Positions 6,671-9,739 of a DNA stretch of 9,739 nucleotides are shown piece by piece. This stretch comes from Fimiplasma intestinipullorum (GTDB lineage Bacteria > Bacillota_I > Bacilli_A > Erysipelotrichales > Coprobacillaceae), in contig DVMJ01000026.1 of NCBI GenBank assembly GCA_018715065.1, positions 1-9,739 on the forward strand. The letters are read 5' to 3'. The notes beneath the pieces were generated by a model that was given only the letters and a program-made list of their open reading frames with translations, was not told the origin of the DNA and ran no database searches. Made by a program: the position numbers and the translations under genes. Position 1 is the first letter of the stretch, and each line of letters opens with the position of its first letter.

Positions 6671-7520
6671 GATCACCGGTGAGTGGCTGAATCTCACGAT
6701 GGATAAACCTTGGCGTCTAATTGATTTTTTAGACTTCTATCATATCAGTCGTTCCAGGCGCCAGCAGCTTTTTCAGGCTCAGGCAATCTGGCAAAACCAT
6801 CAGATTGCCTCCCCTGCCAGCCAGCTATGCCCGGGTGATCAGCTGCGCCTGCACGTCCTATCCAAAACAAAACCGGACTTTGTCCCTGAAAAACGGTTTG
6901 AACTATCCGTGGTCTATGAGGATCCCTATGTCATGGTCGTCAACAAGCCCAAAGGATATCTTGTTCATCCTGACACCAAAGCAGGGACCGGAACGCTCTG
7001 CAATGTCGTTTCAGATTATTACCATCAACACAAGATCATGCGGCCCGTTCGTTATATTCATCGTCTGGACAGAGAAACCAGTGGCCTCATCCTCTTTTGC
7101 CGCTGCCCTTTCTTTCAGCCTTTTTTAGATGCTGAATTAGAAAAGAAAAACATCACACGGGATTACAGTGCGTATGTCCTGGGAAATATCCCAAACGATG
7201 ATCTGGATATTCATAAAAAAATCGGTCGTGATCGACACGATGCGCATAAATGGCGCGTATCTGAAACAGGCAAGCAGGCGTTGACCCATGTCCATGTGCT
7301 GGAACGTCTCAACGATCTGACCCACGTCTCCTGCCGTTTAGAAACCGGCCGGACGCATCAGATCCGTGTTCATCTCGCTTCGATCGGTCATCCGATCCTC
7401 AATGATCCCTTATACGGAAAAGGGACAGGACCTATGTGGCTGCAGGCCTATCGCCTGTCCTTCACACATCCTGTCACCTTGCAGCAGCAGATCATCGAGA
7501 TTCCATTAGAAACGCTCTAA
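6660..7520 (+). CDS. RluA/RluD-family pseudouridine synthase
   Basis: This enzyme isomerises uridine to pseudouridine in rRNA or tRNA. The 286-residue protein has an N-terminal S4-like segment (about residues 15-70, with HISRSRRQQLF), then the catalytic domain. In that domain are YEDPYVMVVNKPKGYLVHP, the signature RYIHRLDRETSG with catalytic Asp137, and the late motifs LETGRTHQIRVHLASIGHPI and NDPLYG. The ATG at 6648 is in frame but has no ribosome binding site. The ATG at 6660 has GGAG six bases before it, so I take the shorter protein. It overlaps rlmA by 11 bases, and translation is likely coupled. Several paralogues exist in most Firmicutes, so the target site is not defined. The RlmA neighbour suggests 23S rRNA (inference). 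Confidence 0.9.
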   Translation: MKARITGEWLNLTMDKPWRLIDFLDFYHISRSRRQQLFQAQAIWQNHQIASPASQLCPGDQLRLHVLSKTKPDFVPEKRFELSVVYEDPYVMVVNKPKGYLVHPDTKAGTGTLCNVVSDYYHQHKIMRPVRYIHRLDRETSGLILFCRCPFFQPFLDAELEKKNITRDYSAYVLGNIPNDDLDIHKKIGRDRHDAHKWRVSETGKQALTHVHVLERLNDLTHVSCRLETGRTHQIRVHLASIGHPILNDPLYGKGTGPMWLQAYRLSFTHPVTLQQQIIEIPLETL

Positions 7521-7534
7521 GAGCGTTTTTTATT
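7510..7534 (+). terminator. Terminator of the rlmA operon
   Basis: AAACGCTC at 7510-7517 pairs with GAGCGTTT at 7521-7528 around a 3-base loop that is the stop codon TAA, then a T-run follows to about 7536 with one A. The hairpin also covers the stop codon of the convergent esterase gene. On the minus strand no good T-run follows, so the esterase transcript may not end here. Confidence 0.85.
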
Positions 7535-8278
7535 TTTCCAGAGGAAATCGAAATAAATAGGATTTTCTTTTTCCCAGGAAGCTTCATTATGTTCCCCGCC
7601 TTCCACAACATTGATCATACAGACACCGCCTTTTGAGCTGAAAGCATCCTCAAACCAGCGCAGCTGTTGAAGACGGCTAGATACATTTCTGGCCTCTTTG
7701 GTACCAAAGCTAAAATAGACTCGTGTATCCGCTGAAATAGATGCCTGAAAAAATTCTTCCTGCAATTCTTTTTGGCAGATGCTATTGGCCGGAGAAATGC
7801 AGGCCGCTTTGGAAAAATACTGATTATAAGCAATCACCGTATATAAGGCCATCAAACCGCCCATTGAACTTCCCCCAATGGCCGTACATTCCCGAAAAGG
7901 AATCGTGCGATAGCGGCTGTCGATCATCGGTTTGAATTCCTGTACCATCCAGTCCATCAAAAGCTTGCCTCGCCCCTGAATCGGACCGCGAAAAGCCCAG
8001 TCGACATCATAAGGACAGTATTCATTTAAACGTTCATTCCCGGTGTGATTACATTCAATCCCGACGATGATGACTTTTTTATCATAGTGATCCATGAACG
8101 TTTCCAGACCCCAGGATTTCCCATAGGTCGCGTCCTCATCATGAAATAAATTATGACCATCATACATATAAACAACCGGATACCGCTCATTGCTTTGATA
8201 ATAGTTTTCTGGTAAATAGAGGTGAACCTTGCGTTCACATGTAAAAGGTGTCATCCAGACATCAAACTTTTCAACCAT
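7517..8278 (-). CDS. Putative esterase, alpha/beta hydrolase (esterase D/Fes-like)
   Basis: The 253-residue protein looks like a member of the putative esterase family of alpha/beta hydrolases. The segment RYPVVYMYDGHNLFHDE (32-48) is the usual early strand and oxyanion-hole region. GGSSMGG (135-141) is the nucleophile elbow with Ser138. EGGEHNEASW (226-235) gives the likely catalytic His230. The acidic member of the triad is not obvious; Glu195 in FGTKEARN is near the expected place. No signal peptide or membrane segment is visible, so it is probably cytoplasmic. The substrate is unknown; relatives hydrolyse siderophore, acyl-glutathione or carbohydrate esters. GGGGGA stands before the ATG and a good promoter lies upstream. 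The gene is convergent with the pseudouridine synthase gene and their ends overlap by 4 bases. Confidence 0.85.
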   Translation of the reverse strand: MVEKFDVWMTPFTCERKVHLYLPENYYQSNERYPVVYMYDGHNLFHDEDATYGKSWGLETFMDHYDKKVIIVGIECNHTGNERLNEYCPYDVDWAFRGPIQGRGKLLMDWMVQEFKPMIDSRYRTIPFRECTAIGGSSMGGLMALYTVIAYNQYFSKAACISPANSICQKELQEEFFQASISADTRVYFSFGTKEARNVSSRLQQLRWFEDAFSSKGGVCMINVVEGGEHNEASWEKENPIYFDFLWKNKKRS

Positions 8279-8298
8279 ATATATTCCCCCATAGTTTT

Positions 8299-8327
8299 AT
8301 TTTACTCCAACCGCCTGCCTTTGACAA
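8299..8327 (-). promoter_or_regulatory. Promoter of the esterase gene
   Basis: On the minus strand TTGTCA (8322-8327) and TAAAAT (8299-8304) are separated by exactly 17 bases, five of six matches each to the sigma-70/SigA consensus. The start would fall near 8292, about 14 bases before the esterase ATG. This promoter lies between the gene and the mobile-element remnant, so the gene need not depend on the element. Confidence 0.75.
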
Positions 8328-8397
8328 ATGCAAATCCTGCATGTTTATCCCATCAAAAAAAGCATCTCCTATCGATTGGCAGCGTCCCATAAGGAAG

Positions 8398-8446
8398 TAA
8401 AAAGAATTTTGTTAGGAACCGGCGTGACCTAACACACCGATTCCTA
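8398..8446 (-). terminator. Stem-loop ending the recombinase remnant
   Basis: Bases 8413-8426 and 8433-8446 form a 14-bp stem with a 6-base loop. The two imperfect positions are C-A on the plus strand but G-U wobbles in minus-strand RNA, so the structure is only complete when transcribed from the recombinase side. A T-rich tail (TTCTTTTT) follows after several bases. The stop codon of the recombinase frame is inside the foot of the stem. It is probably the recombinase terminator and marks the neighbourhood of the element end. Confidence 0.6.
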
Positions 8447-9739
8447 TTTGTTTAAGGACTCCCTTCTAAGCTTCAAAGGGATGCGAATTTTCCCTACATA
8501 GGTGGAATACAGGTCGATTCGCACTTGCTTCTTTCCGCTCTCCCTTACTAGGCTGTGTACCACGATCTTGCTCACAAGTTCATTGAGGATGGCGTCGTCG
8601 AATTCCGGAATATCCAGGTACTTGTCCACCAGCTTCAGAAATTCGTTCACATCAGAAACCTGCCCGGCCTGTGCCTCCATTTCCCGTTCCAACACAGCGG
8701 CAAGCTGCTCATTTTCCGTCTGCTCCTTCTCATATTAGCGGGATAATTTTAAATACTGGCTGTCAGACAACTTGCCCAGCACATTGTCCTCATAGATATG
8801 CTGGATAATCCTGTCCAAATCCTCCATCCGTTTTTTCGCCCCGGAGAGGGCTTTCTGTTTTTCCGCCAGTTCTGCCTTGCGGCTTTCCTCGTCCTGCGCC
8901 AGCATTTCCAGCTTGAAATCCTTCCGGAACATACGGACATAACTCAATGTCTGCCGTATGGTTTCCATCACAATTCGGTAAAGCCTCTGTTCCTGGATAT
9001 AGTGGATTTGGCAGGAGCCGGTGTTGCTCTTGTAGTTGGAGCAGACAAAATGGTTCTGGCTGTCGTCTTTGTAGGTATTGCAAGTGCAGAAGTACAGCTC
9101 GGCCCCGCAGTTGGCGCAGTAGAGAAGGCCGGAGAACATGCTGGTTCTTCCTGTTTTGGTCGGTCTGCGTTTGTTCTTCCGAAGTTCCTGTACCCATTCC
9201 CACTGTCCACTATCAATGATGGCGGGCTGGGTGTCCTCAAAAACTTGTTGATTTTCAACCGGATTTTCCATCCGATTTTTGAATTTTAGGGACTTGGTAT
9301 AGGTCTTGAAGTTCACAGTACACCCCGTATACTCCCGCCGCTCCAATATCCCGGCGACAGATTTGGCGCACCATTAATAAAGATTCTCCGGCATGGCCCA
9401 GCCATTCTGCCTGGCATGACAAGCAGTAACAATCAGTACCCTGTCGGCTGTGAGGATTTTGGCAATCTGCATAGGACCTTTCCCGGCAATGCAGAGATTG
9501 AAGATGCGCTGCACCACCTTTGGCGCTTCTTCGTATACAATCCATTTCTTTTTGTCCTGCGGATCTTTTATGTACCCATAGGGCGAATTGCTGGCGAGAT
9601 GCTCCCCGGCTTCGCCCCGCATCTTTACCACTGCCCGGATTTTCTTGCTGGTATCCTTGGCGTAGTAGTCGTTGAATACATTTTTGAACACCGCAAAATC
9701 ATTTTCCCCTTTGGCGCTGTCCACATCGTCGTTGATGGC
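8413..9739. mobile_element. End of an integrated element carrying a serine recombinase (partial)
   Basis: The right part of the window carries the recombinase of an integrative element of the Firmicute conjugative/mobilisable transposon type. Base composition looks more GC-rich than the genes to the left (not counted exactly). The left boundary must lie between the esterase promoter (ends at 8327) and the recombinase stop at 8444; I cannot see an attachment site or direct repeat because the other end is outside the window. Extent and class of the element are unknown. Confidence 0.5.
8444..9739 (-). pseudogene. Large serine recombinase, N-terminus off the window, two in-frame stop codons
   Basis: One reading frame runs from the right edge to TAG at 8444-8446, 432 codons without a frameshift. 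It is interrupted by TAA at 9374-9376 (between ENLY and WCAKSVAGIL) and TAA at 8735-8737 (between KLSR and YEKEQ). The order of parts fits large serine recombinases of Firmicute elements. The hinge FNDYYAKDTSKKIRAV and the recombinase-domain segments SPYGYIKDP and ILERREYTGCTVNFKTY come first. A zinc ribbon follows (CANC about 9110-9120, with later Cys in VCSNY and GSC), then a charged coiled coil (about 8770-8890), and a C-terminal DUF4368-like segment (VSKIVVH, QVRIDLYSTYVGKI). The catalytic-serine domain lies beyond 9739. At the second stop relatives usually have Glu, so one base change (GAA to TAA) explains it. The gene is very probably inactive, and recently so. Confidence 0.85.

Noticed and set aside
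6317..6697. 126-codon minus-strand open frame
   Set aside because: It is the shadow of rlmA on the opposite strand; its sequence mirrors rlmA codons and it lacks start signals.
8798..9289. 163-codon open frame on the plus strand
   Set aside because: It lies antisense to the recombinase frame, has no ribosome binding site and no recognisable product; the minus-strand frame shows clear recombinase motifs.
9374..9724. A separate 116-residue gene
   Set aside because: It is in the same frame as the rest of the recombinase, begins only at an internal GTG, and ends at the first of the two nonsense codons.
1..9739. CRISPR arrays, tRNA or rRNA genes, insertion sequences
   Set aside because: No regularly spaced repeats, no cloverleaf-like segments, no rRNA sequence and no transposase with flanking inverted repeats were seen.

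Overview
The window reads as chromosomal DNA of a low-to-middle GC Bacillota (Firmicutes) bacterium. The evidence is near-consensus AAGGAGG-type ribosome binding sites, extended TGnTATAAT -10 boxes, short hairpin-plus-T-run terminators, and protein sequences of Firmicute type. A gut Erysipelotrichia-like host is a reasonable guess, but this is inference and cannot be settled without a search.

Layout: 1-580 holds no credible gene; it contains a long nested stem-loop at the left edge and the terminator of the next operon. 581-2961 (minus) is a two-gene cell-wall operon, murF then ddl, overlapping by 4 bases, with its own promoter. Divergent from it, 3139-4503 (plus) encodes a MATE-family efflux transporter. 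Back-to-back terminators at 4493-4549 separate it from the convergent pair at 4560-5650 (minus), a histidine-phosphatase-family protein followed by ispF of the MEP isoprenoid pathway. Divergent from that pair, 5849-7520 (plus) carries two overlapping rRNA/RNA-modification genes: an RlmA-type 23S rRNA guanine-N1 methyltransferase and an RluA/RluD-family pseudouridine synthase. Their roughly 100-base leader is rich in alternative base pairing. The convergent gene 7517-8278 (minus) is a putative esterase with a good promoter.

From about 8413 to the right edge the sequence is the end of an integrated mobile element: the C-terminal 430 or so codons of a large serine recombinase on the minus strand. 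It is interrupted by two in-frame TAA codons but has no frameshift, so it is a recently inactivated gene whose catalytic N-terminus lies outside the window.

How the genes relate: Ddl makes the D-Ala-D-Ala dipeptide that MurF attaches to the UDP-MurNAc-tripeptide, so the first operon is a supply-and-use pair. RlmA and the pseudouridine synthase both act on structured RNA and may modify neighbouring bases in 23S helix 35 (inference). I see no clear new multi-gene system. The items most worth a second look are the rlmA leader, the RlmA/pseudouridine-synthase pairing, an altered aspartate motif in MurF, and the doubly interrupted recombinase.
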